From NCBI GenBank assembly GCA_902605035.1, contig CACLBB010000005.1:1-64000 (forward strand): 64,000 nt of DNA, read 5' to 3'. Under the pieces are notes generated by a model. The model had not been told where the DNA came from and made no database searches. It saw only the letters and a program-made list of their open reading frames with translations. Shown here piece by piece: positions 1 to 13,305 of the stretch. Origin of the DNA: an uncultured Pelagibacteraceae bacterium (GTDB lineage: Bacteria; Pseudomonadota; Alphaproteobacteria; Pelagibacterales; Pelagibacteraceae). A program made the translations under genes and the position numbers. Numbering within the stretch: the stretch's first letter is position 1; the number at the start of each line of letters is the position of its first letter.

Positions 1-417
1 AGAATGGGACGGCGCAAAAGTAAATTTAATGACCATGCATGCTGCAAAGGGTTTAGAATTTGATGTAGTTTTTTTACCAGGGTGGGAAGAAGGTTTGTTT
101 CCCCATCAAAAATCATTAGAGGAAAAAGGAGATTTTGCTTTAGAGGAAGAGAGAAGATTAGCTTACGTGGGAATCACTAGAGCCAAAAAAGAGGCTTATT
201 TATCTTTTGCTATGAAAAGAGCATATCATGGTGACTGGATGGACGCTTTACCATCTAGATTTATTAATGAAATACCAGATGATGGTGTTGAAAAAAATGA
301 ATTAGATATTGATAGGACGGTAGATGATTTTGAATTCAATCAAGATAATTCTATTGAATACGATGAAGGCTATAGAAGTCCTGGATGGAGTAGATATAAA
401 AAAAATAAAGTGCTAAA

Positions 418-430
<13 letters not shown>
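1..430 (+). CDS. UvrD/PcrA-family DNA helicase, 3' end only
   Basis: This is the C-terminal end of a superfamily 1 DNA helicase, cut by the left edge of the window. The frame is open from base 2, upstream of the ATG used in the ORF track, so base 29 is not the true start. The conserved motif [18 protein letters not shown], the following GLFPH and the VGITRAK segment are motifs V-VI of UvrD/PcrA/Rep helicases, which unwind DNA in excision repair and replication restart. The last 60 or so residues are an acidic, low-conservation tail. It overlaps the aminopeptidase gene downstream by 13 bases. UvrD is most likely, but Rep or another SF1 member cannot be excluded from the tail alone. Confidence 0.9.
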
Positions 431-4984
<4,554 letters not shown>

Positions 4985-5031
4985 AATCCAATTAATAGCA
5001 AATTAAGATAGAATGGTAAATTTTAATGATT

Positions 5032-5952
5032 CTAAGCGCCTACAGCTATTGAATTTTTATATGAGTTCTTAATTTGATTCTTATTGTTTTTATTGCTTTC
5101 AAAGCTCCAATTTGCTTTGTCTGAAAAAAATTTCACCAATAATTTGTTAGTTAAAGCATGGCCGCCTTGAGAAGTTTTTATATGACCAAAAATACGGTTA
5201 CCTGACAACATAATATCACCTAAGCAGTCTAAAATTTTATGATAAACAAATTCGTGTCTATTTCTTAATCCATCTTCATTTAAAATTTTATCACCTTGAA
5301 CTACTATTGCATTATCTAATGACCCGCCCTTAGCTAAACCTTTACTTTTGATATTATCTATATCCTCATACAAACAAAAAGTTCTAGAATTATATATATC
5401 TGTTAAACTATCATTACTTAATTTAAATTCTTTTCTTCTCGTTCTGATAAGTGGATTACTGTAAACTATTTCAAAATCAACTATCAAATCCTTATCTAGA
5501 GGCTCAATTGAAATAAATTTTTTACCTTCTTTTACCTCAACTTTCTTTAAAACTTTAATAAATTGTCTTTGTTCATTTTGTTCTATAACACCTACTGATC
5601 GTATAGCATCTACAAATTCAACTGCTGAACCATCCATTATAGGAACCTCAGGTGCATCTATTTCGACTAGAGCATTGTCTATTCCCTCTCCATAAAAGGC
5701 AGCCATTAAATGTTCTACAGTAGAAATAGTTGTTCCTTTTTTATTTTTTAATTTGGTACATAAAATAGGTTCAACAACATTTTTGAAATTTGCATTAATA
5801 ATATTACTAGAGTTTAAGTCAACCCTTTTAAAAATAATTCCAGAGTCTGGGTCGGCAGGTTTGATTGTCAAATTTGCATTAATACCATTATGAAGACCGA
5901 TTCCCTTTAACTCGATTACTTCTTTAATAGTTTTTTGTTTGGAATTTAACAT
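5032..5952 (-). CDS. lpxC: UDP-3-O-acyl-N-acetylglucosamine deacetylase LpxC
   Basis: LpxC is the zinc enzyme that commits UDP-GlcNAc derivatives to lipid A synthesis. All key residues are present and fall at the family numbering: His81 in TVEHLMAAFYGEG, His238 and Asp242 in YHKILDCLGD, and the catalytic His265 in GHIKTSQGGHALTN. MDGSA is also present. The 306-residue length is standard. Its presence shows that the organism makes lipid A and has a conventional outer membrane. It normally follows ftsZ in proteobacterial dcw clusters, but here it directly follows ftsA after 62 bases because ftsZ lies elsewhere in the cluster. Confidence 0.98.
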   Translation of the reverse strand: MLNSKQKTIKEVIELKGIGLHNGINANLTIKPADPDSGIIFKRVDLNSSNIINANFKNVVEPILCTKLKNKKGTTISTVEHLMAAFYGEGIDNALVEIDAPEVPIMDGSAVEFVDAIRSVGVIEQNEQRQFIKVLKKVEVKEGKKFISIEPLDKDLIVDFEIVYSNPLIRTRRKEFKLSNDSLTDIYNSRTFCLYEDIDNIKSKGLAKGGSLDNAIVVQGDKILNEDGLRNRHEFVYHKILDCLGDIMLSGNRIFGHIKTSQGGHALTNKLLVKFFSDKANWSFESNKNNKNQIKNSYKNSIAVGA

Positions 5953-6014
5953 CCAATTTTATACGAAATTCAATTAGTGAAATTAAAACAACAAATGTTT
6001 CCAAAAATAACAAA

Positions 6015-7217
6015 TCACTTTCCAAATATAGACCTAAAAAACCTAGTAATTAAACTGTTTTTTGTTTGGGTTATCGGTATTGCCTCTTTTTTCCATCCAT
6101 AAAATGATAAATTAGCTGCATTTGAAATTAATAAATCTGTATCAAAATTTCTTATAATATCAAAACTAGCATCAGATCTTTTCGAAAAATATGAAATGAA
6201 ATTCTTTTCAAAATTTTTTTGCACAAGTTTATCTTCAATTTCTAGATAAATTTTATAATTCTTCTTTTCAAAAGAATTTAAATTAACATTTAATTTAAAA
6301 ATTATATTTAAAATTTCGTCTATTCTTGCATCAACTATATCTTCCAAAAGTTTTCTTCTTATCTTTCTAAAATTATCTTTGATAAAATATTTTTTGTCTA
6401 GCAAATCATCTTCGTTATATCTGTTAATTGCAAAATATTTGTCAGATAAGATTTTTTCAAGGTTTTCTGTTTTTAAAGAACAGACTTTTGAAATATCATT
6501 TAAAATTATTTTTGAGCCAAAGCTAAAATCTTCCTTAAATTTAAAAGACGAGTTGTCAAATAAAACTATTTGAGAATTATTTTCGTTAATTTTTATTAAA
6601 AAAAAATTTTCTATTTCTTCATTTTGATTTATTAAATGTGTTCCCAGTATAAATTTTTTTATAAGAATTTTTTTTACATTTAAATTACTTTTTTTAAACA
6701 GATTATTTATATTTTTTAAATCGTTATTTTCAATTAAAATAAATGTAAGTTCATGGTTATAAAAATTACCAAATAAGCCTATTGGAAGATTCTCTGTTTG
6801 ATGACCATCTAAAACACTTTTAGAATTGAAAATATGCAATATAGTTTTATCTTTTTCATTTTCAAGAACTGTTGATTTTAAAGCGTTTAAAATATAAGTA
6901 ATATTTTCTTTAATTAATTGCGAGCCATTTAGTTTTTTAAAACCTGATAAATTAAGACATAAGTAATCAAAATTATCTAAAATAATTATTACTTCTTTAA
7001 ATATAAAATTTAACTTGTCCTCAATAATTTGAATATTTTTTTTTACAGTTTCTCTTGCATCTTGAATATTGATAATCTTATTTACATTGATACCAGTATT
7101 TGGAGTTACGATTTTTTCAATTATTTGTAAATCATTATTTTCGTTATATTTAGCAGCAAAAAAAATATAATTTGAAAAATTTATTTCTACAAAAAGAATT
7201 GGAGATTGAGTTTGCAT
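6015..7217 (-). CDS. ftsA: Highly divergent FtsA-like cell division protein
   Basis: The call rests on position (right after ftsQ and before lpxC), length (400, like FtsA) and a C-terminal amphipathic tail, SLITRFFRSIFGK (388-400), resembling the membrane-targeting sequence by which FtsA anchors FtsZ. The core is strongly diverged. Where FtsA has a phosphate-1 motif like DIGTSK there is EINFSNY (11-17). A DIGGGTTD-type motif appears replaced by KINENNSQ (209-216), and the glycine-rich adenosine motif near the C-terminus by LLISNAANLSF. ATP binding is therefore doubtful. Without its context I would not have recognised it confidently; a structure prediction would settle the actin-like fold. Confidence 0.7.
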   Translation of the reverse strand: MQTQSPILFVEINFSNYIFFAAKYNENNDLQIIEKIVTPNTGINVNKIINIQDARETVKKNIQIIEDKLNFIFKEVIIILDNFDYLCLNLSGFKKLNGSQLIKENITYILNALKSTVLENEKDKTILHIFNSKSVLDGHQTENLPIGLFGNFYNHELTFILIENNDLKNINNLFKKSNLNVKKILIKKFILGTHLINQNEEIENFFLIKINENNSQIVLFDNSSFKFKEDFSFGSKIILNDISKVCSLKTENLEKILSDKYFAINRYNEDDLLDKKYFIKDNFRKIRRKLLEDIVDARIDEILNIIFKLNVNLNSFEKKNYKIYLEIEDKLVQKNFEKNFISYFSKRSDASFDIIRNFDTDLLISNAANLSFYGWKKEAIPITQTKNSLITRFFRSIFGK

Positions 7218-7220
7218 AAA

Positions 7221-7880
7221 TTAATTTAAAATAAGTTGATCTTTAATTCTATAATCAAATAATTTATAGTTTTTAAAGTTAACATTACCTTCAGATAACA
7301 TAAAGTTTTTTAAACTTACTATATAATTTTCTGCCGGTAATTTAATAATTTTTTCATCTTTTAGAACTAAATCCCATCTATTTGATTCAAAAAAGTAAAA
7401 TGATTTTATTTTTTCAACTGGAAATTTAACTTGCATCAAATTTTTGTAAAATGAATAAAAATATTTTTTGCCTCCAAAAACTATCGGCAAGGTATTAAAA
7501 ACCTCTAATTTGGCAAATTGAATATAATTACCTTTATCAGATATATAATATTTTCTTTTTTTTATCTGTAAAATTGCAATCGGCTTTCTTTCTGTAATTA
7601 TTAATTTAAGAGTATATGGATAAATTTTTTTAATACTAAAACTCTCTATAAAATCTTCATCTTTCAAACTGTCTTCTATTTTTTTAAAATCAAGCAAAAA
7701 TAAGTTTTTGTTAAATAAATAGTTAAGTTTTTTTTTAACTCTCTCTGTTGGAATAACTGAGTTGTTCTCTATATAAATATTCTTAATGTTAAATTTTGAA
7801 CTTACATTAAAATCAAATTTTGGAGTGTAAGTAGTAAAAAGAATTAAAAATAAAATTAGACCTAAGACTGGTTTTTTCAT
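7221..7880 (-). CDS. ftsQ: Cell division protein FtsQ
   Basis: FtsQ is a bitopic inner-membrane divisome protein that links the cytoplasmic and periplasmic division machinery. It has an N-terminal membrane segment (PVLGLILFLILFTTY, residues 3-18) and then a periplasmic POTRA domain with the typical start FNIKNIYIENNSVIPTERV and the segment YPYTLKLIITERKPIAIL. The 219 residues are shorter than many homologues, mainly through a minimal cytoplasmic N-terminus. The ATG overlaps the ddl stop in an ATGA junction, and ftsA starts three bases after the FtsQ stop, so the three are probably translated together. Confidence 0.9.
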   Translation of the reverse strand: MKKPVLGLILFLILFTTYTPKFDFNVSSKFNIKNIYIENNSVIPTERVKKKLNYLFNKNLFLLDFKKIEDSLKDEDFIESFSIKKIYPYTLKLIITERKPIAILQIKKRKYYISDKGNYIQFAKLEVFNTLPIVFGGKKYFYSFYKNLMQVKFPVEKIKSFYFFESNRWDLVLKDEKIIKLPAENYIVSLKNFMLSEGNVNFKNYKLFDYRIKDQLILN

Positions 7881-8806
7881 CTATTTAGGCTAGCATCAAG
7901 CAATATTTTTTCTATCAAATTCTCAAAAGATATGCCTTTGTATTTAGCTATTTCTGGAACCAACGATAAGCTTGTCATACCCGGCTGAGTATTTGTCTCT
8001 AAAAGATAAAAATTATTATTATAAAACTTAAAATCCGACCTAGTAACGCCCTTACAATTCAAAACTTTATGAGCCTTTTTTGCAATTTGAAGAGCTTCTT
8101 TATATTTAGATTGTTTTAAATTAGCAGGCATAATATGTTTGGTATTTGCCTTCTTAGAATATTTAGCTTTATAGTCATAAAACTTTCTTTTTGGTTCAAG
8201 TTCAATTGCACCTAGCGGCATATCATTTAATATTGCTACTTGAATTTCTTGTCCGCCTATAAAAGGTTCAAAAATTAGTGTTTCATAAGATTTGAAAAGT
8301 GTTTTTGTTGATTTGAACAAATCAAGAATATTTTTGCATATCTTAACCCCTATACTTGAACCTTCATTTGTAGGCTTGACAACTATAGGAAATTTTATTT
8401 TTTGTCTTTTAATATTCATTTTGAGCTCCCTTTTTAAAGAGATAGTTTTATGTAGTGCAAAGTATTTTGGAGATTTAATTTTATTTTTTTTAAAAATTTC
8501 TTTTGAGGATAACTTATTCATCGCATTGTAAGAGCTTATAACCCCAGAGTGAGTATATGGTATTCTCAAGTATTCGAAATATGATTGTGCTACACCGTCT
8601 TCACCATCTTTGCCGTGTAGGGCATTGAAAATTATATCACACTTTTTTTTATTAATTAAATTTAGTGGTTTTTTTTTGGGGTCAAAAGTTGTCACATAAT
8701 AACCTTTTTTTTTTAAAGCTGTCATGCAGGCTTTACCCGTATCTAAGCTTACTTCTCTTTCACCTGATGTACCTCCGAGAACGACTAATACTCTTTTATT
8801 TTTCAT
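7877..8806 (-). CDS. ddl: D-alanine--D-alanine ligase
   Basis: This ATP-grasp enzyme joins two D-Ala into the dipeptide that MurF adds to the peptidoglycan precursor. Evidence: N-terminal LVVLGGTSGEREVSLDTG, NALHGKDGEDG, FPIVVKPTNEGSSIGV (ATP-grasp core), the metal-binding YLLETNTQPGMTSLSLVPE, and GVTRSDF. The track uses GTG at 8809; the adjacent ATG at 8806 gives a 309-residue protein starting MKNKRVLVV and is preferred. It overlaps murB by about 11 bases and ends in an ATGA overlap with ftsQ. It acts in the cytoplasm and works with the MurEF fusion encoded further upstream in the same series. Confidence 0.96.
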   Translation of the reverse strand: MKNKRVLVVLGGTSGEREVSLDTGKACMTALKKKGYYVTTFDPKKKPLNLINKKKCDIIFNALHGKDGEDGVAQSYFEYLRIPYTHSGVISSYNAMNKLSSKEIFKKNKIKSPKYFALHKTISLKRELKMNIKRQKIKFPIVVKPTNEGSSIGVKICKNILDLFKSTKTLFKSYETLIFEPFIGGQEIQVAILNDMPLGAIELEPKRKFYDYKAKYSKKANTKHIMPANLKQSKYKEALQIAKKAHKVLNCKGVTRSDFKFYNNNFYLLETNTQPGMTSLSLVPEIAKYKGISFENLIEKILLDASLNR

Positions 8807-9704
8807 CACCCATTATCTTTATTTCAAGTTCAAGATTAACTCCTGTTTTAAATAGAACTTCTTTTTTCACCTTATTAATTAATTTTTCAATATCAGAGGC
8901 TTTAGCGTTTCCATCATTAACAAAAAAATTGCAATGTTTATCAGAAATCTTTGCATCGCCTATTTTAAATTTTTCACACCCTGACTCCTTAATAAGTTCC
9001 CAAGCTTTTTTGCTGTTTGTATTCTTAAAAGTGCTTCCACCAGTTTTAATTTTACTTGGTTGAGCCTCCTTTTTTTTAAGTATCATTTCTTCTTGTTTTT
9101 TTTGTACTAATTGTTTTGAAGACCGATTTCCTTTTAAAATAGCAGATGTAATAATATAATTTTCAGAAATGTTTGTGCCTCTATAATAAAATTTTATTTC
9201 ATCTTTTTTTATCTCTTTTTCATTTCCTTTTTTGTCAACTACTTTAATAGATAATAATACTTTAGAGATTTCTGATCCGTAACAACCACTATTCATTATT
9301 ATTGATCCCCCTATTGAACCTGGTATGCAGGATAAAAATTCCAAACTACTTATTCCTTGGTTTTTTGCGAACTCTGAAATATTCCTATCTAAAGTAGCCG
9401 CACCTACCTCTAAGGTATCTTCTGAAGTTAATCTTATATTTGAAAATTTTGATCCTAATTTAATTACTATACCTCTTGCACCATGATCTCTGATTAAAGT
9501 ATTTGATCCAGCGCCTAATATATTTATTTTAAGACCAAATTCTTTAATTTCACTCAAAAAGCTCATCAATTGGTTTTTACTTTCAGGTCTAAAAAAAAAA
9601 TCAGCTGGACCGCCTAAATTAAACCAACTGTACTTAGACAAGTTTTCATTAACTGTTAAGTTTTTGCCAAATTTCTTTCGTAATGATTTGATATTTAAAT
9701 TCAT
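8796..9704 (-). CDS. murB: UDP-N-acetylenolpyruvoylglucosamine reductase MurB
   Basis: MurB is the FAD/NADPH enzyme that reduces enolpyruvyl-UDP-GlcNAc to UDP-MurNAc. FAD-binding motifs: NLGGPADFFFRP, ILGAGSNTLIRD and SSLEFLSCIPGSIGGSIIMN. The catalytic Ser segment is KTGGSTFKN. The track starts at 9731 (MDEGNKIKF...), inside murC. The internal ATG at 9704 (MNLNIKSLRKKFG) makes an exact ATGA overlap with the murC stop at 9701 and gives 302 residues, so I use it. This ATGA coupling matches the junctions at ddl-ftsQ and mraZ-ftsZ. Confidence 0.95.
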   Translation of the reverse strand: MNLNIKSLRKKFGKNLTVNENLSKYSWFNLGGPADFFFRPESKNQLMSFLSEIKEFGLKINILGAGSNTLIRDHGARGIVIKLGSKFSNIRLTSEDTLEVGAATLDRNISEFAKNQGISSLEFLSCIPGSIGGSIIMNSGCYGSEISKVLLSIKVVDKKGNEKEIKKDEIKFYYRGTNISENYIITSAILKGNRSSKQLVQKKQEEMILKKKEAQPSKIKTGGSTFKNTNSKKAWELIKESGCEKFKIGDAKISDKHCNFFVNDGNAKASDIEKLINKVKKEVLFKTGVNLELEIKIMGDEK

Positions 9705-11098
9705 AAACTTAATTTTATTTCCCTCATCCATTGGGAAATAGAACCTGCTCCCATTCCTATAATTATCTCGTTATTTATCAAATTTCTTTTAAAGAAATTT
9801 GATAAATTTTTTTTATTTTTTACTAACACGACTTGAGTTTTCGAGTTCTTGCTAATTAGTCTTGCGAAATTTAGCATGTTAAAATTTAAATTTTTCTTTT
9901 CACCTGCAGCATATATCGGAGTTATTAAAACTAAGTCTGATTCTTTGAATGACTTTGAAAAAGCTTCTTTAAGAGCTATAACTCTTGAATATCTGTGTGG
10001 CTCAAAAACAGTTATAATTTTTCTTTTATGATAAATATTCTTAAGACCCTCCAAAATTGAGGCTATTTCTGTTGGATGATGTGCATAGTCATCGAAAAAT
10101 TCATTTTTATTTTTAGTAAATATTTTCGTCATTCTTCTTTGGACTCCAGAAAAATTTCTTAAGGATTTTTTTATAATTTCAATTTTCACACCTAAGTTTA
10201 GACATACCGCTATAGCCGCAGCAGCATTAAGAATATTGTGTTTGCCAATTAATTTTAAGAAAATATTTTTTATTTTGGTATATCTATTATTAGTTTTTTT
10301 ATATTCTAAATCAAATGACGAATATCCTACTTTATATTTTGCGTTACTAATTCTATAATTTGATTTTTGGTCAAAACCATAAGTAAGTGTGTTTTTGTTT
10401 TTGATTTTATTTATTATTTTTTTAATATTTTTATTGTCAATGCAAATGAGAGATTTACCAATTGGAGGAGTTTTATTTATAAATTGAAGAAATGCATTTT
10501 CTAAATTCTTATAATTTTTATAGTAATCCAAATGTTCACGATCTATATTGGTAACTATTGAATAATTTATTGGTAGTTTTAAGAAACTACCGTCTGACTC
10601 GTCTGCTTCTAGAATTGCCCACTCTCCTTTACCTAATTTTGCATTATTTTTAAATGAATTAATTACTCCACCATTTATAATCGTAGGATCAAGTTTTTGA
10701 TCGAATAAAATTTTCGCTACCAAAGAAGTAGTGGTGGTTTTTCCATGAGATCCGGTAATTATAATATTTTTTTTTAGTGAAACTACATTGGCTAAAACTT
10801 CAGCTCTTGTATAAATTGGAATTTTCTTTTTTTTTGCATGCTGAATCTCTATATTTGAGTCTTTGACAGCCGATGATTTCACAATAATTGTCGCTTGCTT
10901 AATATTTTTTTTTGTATGTCCTATAAAAACCTTTATTCCAGCTTTCAAACAATTTGAAATACTTTTATTCTTATTATGATCACTTCCTTGGATTTTAAAA
11001 CCCATAGTTTTCATTACTTGTGCTAAACCACTCATTCCGATTCCACCAATTCCTATAAAGTGTATTATTTCTTTTTGTCCTATTCTAATATTTTTCAT
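9701..11098 (-). CDS. murC: UDP-N-acetylmuramate--L-alanine ligase MurC
   Basis: MurC is the first Mur ligase, adding L-Ala to UDP-MurNAc with ATP. The N-terminal Rossmann motif FIGIGGIGMSGLA (14-26) binds the nucleotide sugar. The ATP loop is ITGSHGKTTTT (114-124). The central domain has EADESDGSF and NIDREHLDYY, and FDDYAHHPTEI and FEPHRYSR follow towards the C-terminus. Length (465) is normal for MurC. It starts inside the last 14 bases of murG and runs into murB by four bases. MurC, MurD and the MurEF fusion in this window together complete the UDP-MurNAc-pentapeptide route. Confidence 0.97.
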   Translation of the reverse strand: MKNIRIGQKEIIHFIGIGGIGMSGLAQVMKTMGFKIQGSDHNKNKSISNCLKAGIKVFIGHTKKNIKQATIIVKSSAVKDSNIEIQHAKKKKIPIYTRAEVLANVVSLKKNIIITGSHGKTTTTSLVAKILFDQKLDPTIINGGVINSFKNNAKLGKGEWAILEADESDGSFLKLPINYSIVTNIDREHLDYYKNYKNLENAFLQFINKTPPIGKSLICIDNKNIKKIINKIKNKNTLTYGFDQKSNYRISNAKYKVGYSSFDLEYKKTNNRYTKIKNIFLKLIGKHNILNAAAAIAVCLNLGVKIEIIKKSLRNFSGVQRRMTKIFTKNKNEFFDDYAHHPTEIASILEGLKNIYHKRKIITVFEPHRYSRVIALKEAFSKSFKESDLVLITPIYAAGEKKNLNFNMLNFARLISKNSKTQVVLVKNKKNLSNFFKRNLINNEIIIGMGAGSISQWMREIKLSL

Positions 11099-12185
11099 TA
11101 ATTATTTCTGTAATATTTCTATCTATATTTTTATATACCGATTTATCAGAGTATTGTTTTTGTTTTTTTTGAATTTGATCCAATAATGATCTTTTGTCAT
11201 TAATTTTTCTAATTAGCTCAAATAATTTTATATTTAAATCTTTTTCTTTAATTAAGTAACTGTACCCTTTATTTTGATAGAAAATTGCATTTTTTAATTG
11301 ATGGTTATCGGCCGAAGAGGGTAAAGGAACAGAAATGAGAGGGATATTTACATTGAGAAGTTCTGCTAACATTGAAGATCCTGATCGAGTAATAGCCAAA
11401 TTAGCTTTTGAAAAGTAATCTAATATATTGTTACTGAAATAAAATATCTCATAGTCAATTTTTAACTTGTTGTAAAAAATATCCAAAGTTTTTTTTTGAT
11501 TAGGGAGACATTGTTGAAATATTTTTAAAGGGATATTGTTCTTAGTACATCTTTCAAAAATTTTTGGAAGAACTTCGGCAAAAACTTTTGCTGCTTGGCT
11601 GCCTCCCAAAACTAAAACAGATAATTTTTTTTCGTTTGAGTAATTTTGTTTTTTTTGAGAAAAATCAATGATTTCTTTTCTAATTATATTACCTATTTCG
11701 TAAACTTTTTTTTTATATTGAAGTGGTATTCCCTCAACTTCTTTATATGAAACTAAAACCTTTTTAGCATAAGGAGAAAGATATTTGTTAGCTTTACCAA
11801 TATGTAGATTATTCTCATAAATTATAAATGGAACCCCTACTAACTTGGCAGCCAAACAAACAGGAAAAGAAGCATACCCTCCCATGCCAAAAATTAAATT
11901 AGGTTTATATTTTAATAAAAATAATATTGATCTTAGAACTGAGTAAAAAATTATAGTCAGTGAAATAGGTAATTTAAAAATATTTTTGTTAAAAATAGTT
12001 GAAGAAGGTATCTTGATTATATTAAGTTTAGGAAAATTTTTTAAGTATTTCAAGCCTCTAGTGTCTGAGAATATTTTGACGTCTATATTCTTACTTATAA
12101 AGTGTTTAGCTAAACCATAAGCAGGAAATATGTGACCTCCTGTGCCGCCAGATGCTATTATAATTTTTTTTTTTATTTTATTCAT
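11085..12185 (-). CDS. murG: Undecaprenyldiphospho-muramoylpentapeptide GlcNAc transferase MurG
   Basis: This GT-B glycosyltransferase on the inner face of the inner membrane converts lipid I to lipid II. Signature motifs: IIASGGTGGHIFPAYGLA at the N-terminus, FGMGGYASFPV, VLVLGGSQAAKVF, and the donor-binding region ITRSGSSMLAELL followed by SVPLPSSADNHQ. Length (366) is typical. It overlaps ftsW by eight bases and murC by 14, in the canonical ftsW-murG-murC order. Confidence 0.97.
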   Translation of the reverse strand: MNKIKKKIIIASGGTGGHIFPAYGLAKHFISKNIDVKIFSDTRGLKYLKNFPKLNIIKIPSSTIFNKNIFKLPISLTIIFYSVLRSILFLLKYKPNLIFGMGGYASFPVCLAAKLVGVPFIIYENNLHIGKANKYLSPYAKKVLVSYKEVEGIPLQYKKKVYEIGNIIRKEIIDFSQKKQNYSNEKKLSVLVLGGSQAAKVFAEVLPKIFERCTKNNIPLKIFQQCLPNQKKTLDIFYNKLKIDYEIFYFSNNILDYFSKANLAITRSGSSMLAELLNVNIPLISVPLPSSADNHQLKNAIFYQNKGYSYLIKEKDLNIKLFELIRKINDKRSLLDQIQKKQKQYSDKSVYKNIDRNITEIINEKY

Positions 12186-13305
12186 CGGCTTCCAATTTTA
12201 ATTTTGTATAATTTAAAATTAACCCAGCTAAGATAGAGCTGCCAATGAGAGAAGATCCGCCGTAACTTAAAAATGGAAGTGTCATACCTGTAGTAGGAAG
12301 TAAACTTGTATTAACCCCAACATGTATAAACATCTGAAAGATAAGAAGTGAAGCTAATCCGCATAAAGAAAGTTTTAAAAATTCATCGCTTTTTACAACA
12401 CATATTTTTATAATTTTAAAAGCGATGTATAAAAAAACTGCTATAATTAAAATTGAAATAATTGAACCATACTCCTCCGATATGATAGCAATTATATAGT
12501 CAGTATGTGCTTCGGGTACATTATCTTTTAAAACACCTTCCCCCATACCTTGCCCTTTGAGACCACCTTGTTTTATAGCATCAAGAGCTTTAGACGACTG
12601 AAAATTATCTCCTTTGCTAGGATCTAAAAATGTAACTAAACGATTGATGATATATCCAAACTTATTAGGCATTAAAAATAAAATACCGCCAATAAAAGTT
12701 AAAAAAATTACAAAAAAACTAAAAATATAAATAAGGCTTACTCCAGAAACAAAAACTGTGGCAATCCAACTACCAATTAATAAAATCGACTGTCCAAGAT
12801 CTGGTTGGTCAATTAAAAGAATTACTACTGATAGTAAAATAAGAAAACTGAAGAAATATTTTATTTGAGAGTCTTGTAATTTATTTAAAGTTAATATTCT
12901 GGCTGTTATTAATATAAAAAAAGGTTTTAAAAGTTCTATGGGTTGTAGTCTAAATAATTTAAAATCTAACCATCTTTTAGCTCCTTTAACTTCTACACCG
13001 ATAATGGGAACTAAAATAAGTAATGCAAATAGTAGTATAGAAATCGGAACTACTAACTTTTTTAATAAAGAAGATTCAACCGCGGAAAATAGAAACATTA
13101 TAAAAAGTGCTAAAATAGTAAAAAATAAATGTTTCGAAAAAAAGAAATAATAGGCTTTATTAAGTCGTTCTCCTGCTAAGGATGATGTGGAGGAAAATGA
13201 AAAAAAAAGACCCAGAAAAAAAAGTAACAAAAATCCAAAGAAAATATTCTTATCAATATTTCTCCAGTAATCCTTAATATCGAATTCAAATAAACTTTTT
13301 GACAT
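12178..13305 (-). CDS. ftsW: Lipid II polymerase FtsW (SEDS family)
   Basis: FtsW is the septal SEDS glycosyltransferase that polymerises lipid II together with FtsI. The protein is 375 residues with about ten membrane helices. Recognisable motifs are VKGAKRWLDFKLFRLQPIELLKP (quoted region around residues 110-130), FVSGVS, the acidic LDPSKGDNFQSSKALDAIKQGG loop, EAHTDYIIAIISEEYG and TGMTLPFLSYGGSSL near the C-terminus. Neighbours (murD upstream, murG downstream) identify it as FtsW rather than RodA. It overlaps murD by 20 bases. Confidence 0.95.
   Translation of the reverse strand: MSKSLFEFDIKDYWRNIDKNIFFGFLLLFFLGLFFSFSSTSSLAGERLNKAYYFFFSKHLFFTILALFIMFLFSAVESSLLKKLVVPISILLFALLILVPIIGVEVKGAKRWLDFKLFRLQPIELLKPFFILITARILTLNKLQDSQIKYFFSFLILLSVVILLIDQPDLGQSILLIGSWIATVFVSGVSLIYIFSFFVIFLTFIGGILFLMPNKFGYIINRLVTFLDPSKGDNFQSSKALDAIKQGGLKGQGMGEGVLKDNVPEAHTDYIIAIISEEYGSIISILIIAVFLYIAFKIIKICVVKSDEFLKLSLCGLASLLIFQMFIHVGVNTSLLPTTGMTLPFLSYGGSSLIGSSILAGLILNYTKLKLEADE

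Noticed and set aside
8665-9063. 132-residue + strand ORF opposite ddl/murB
   Set aside because: It is antisense to two well-supported genes, and its Phe/Leu/Ser-rich content is what the reverse complement of AT-rich coding DNA gives.
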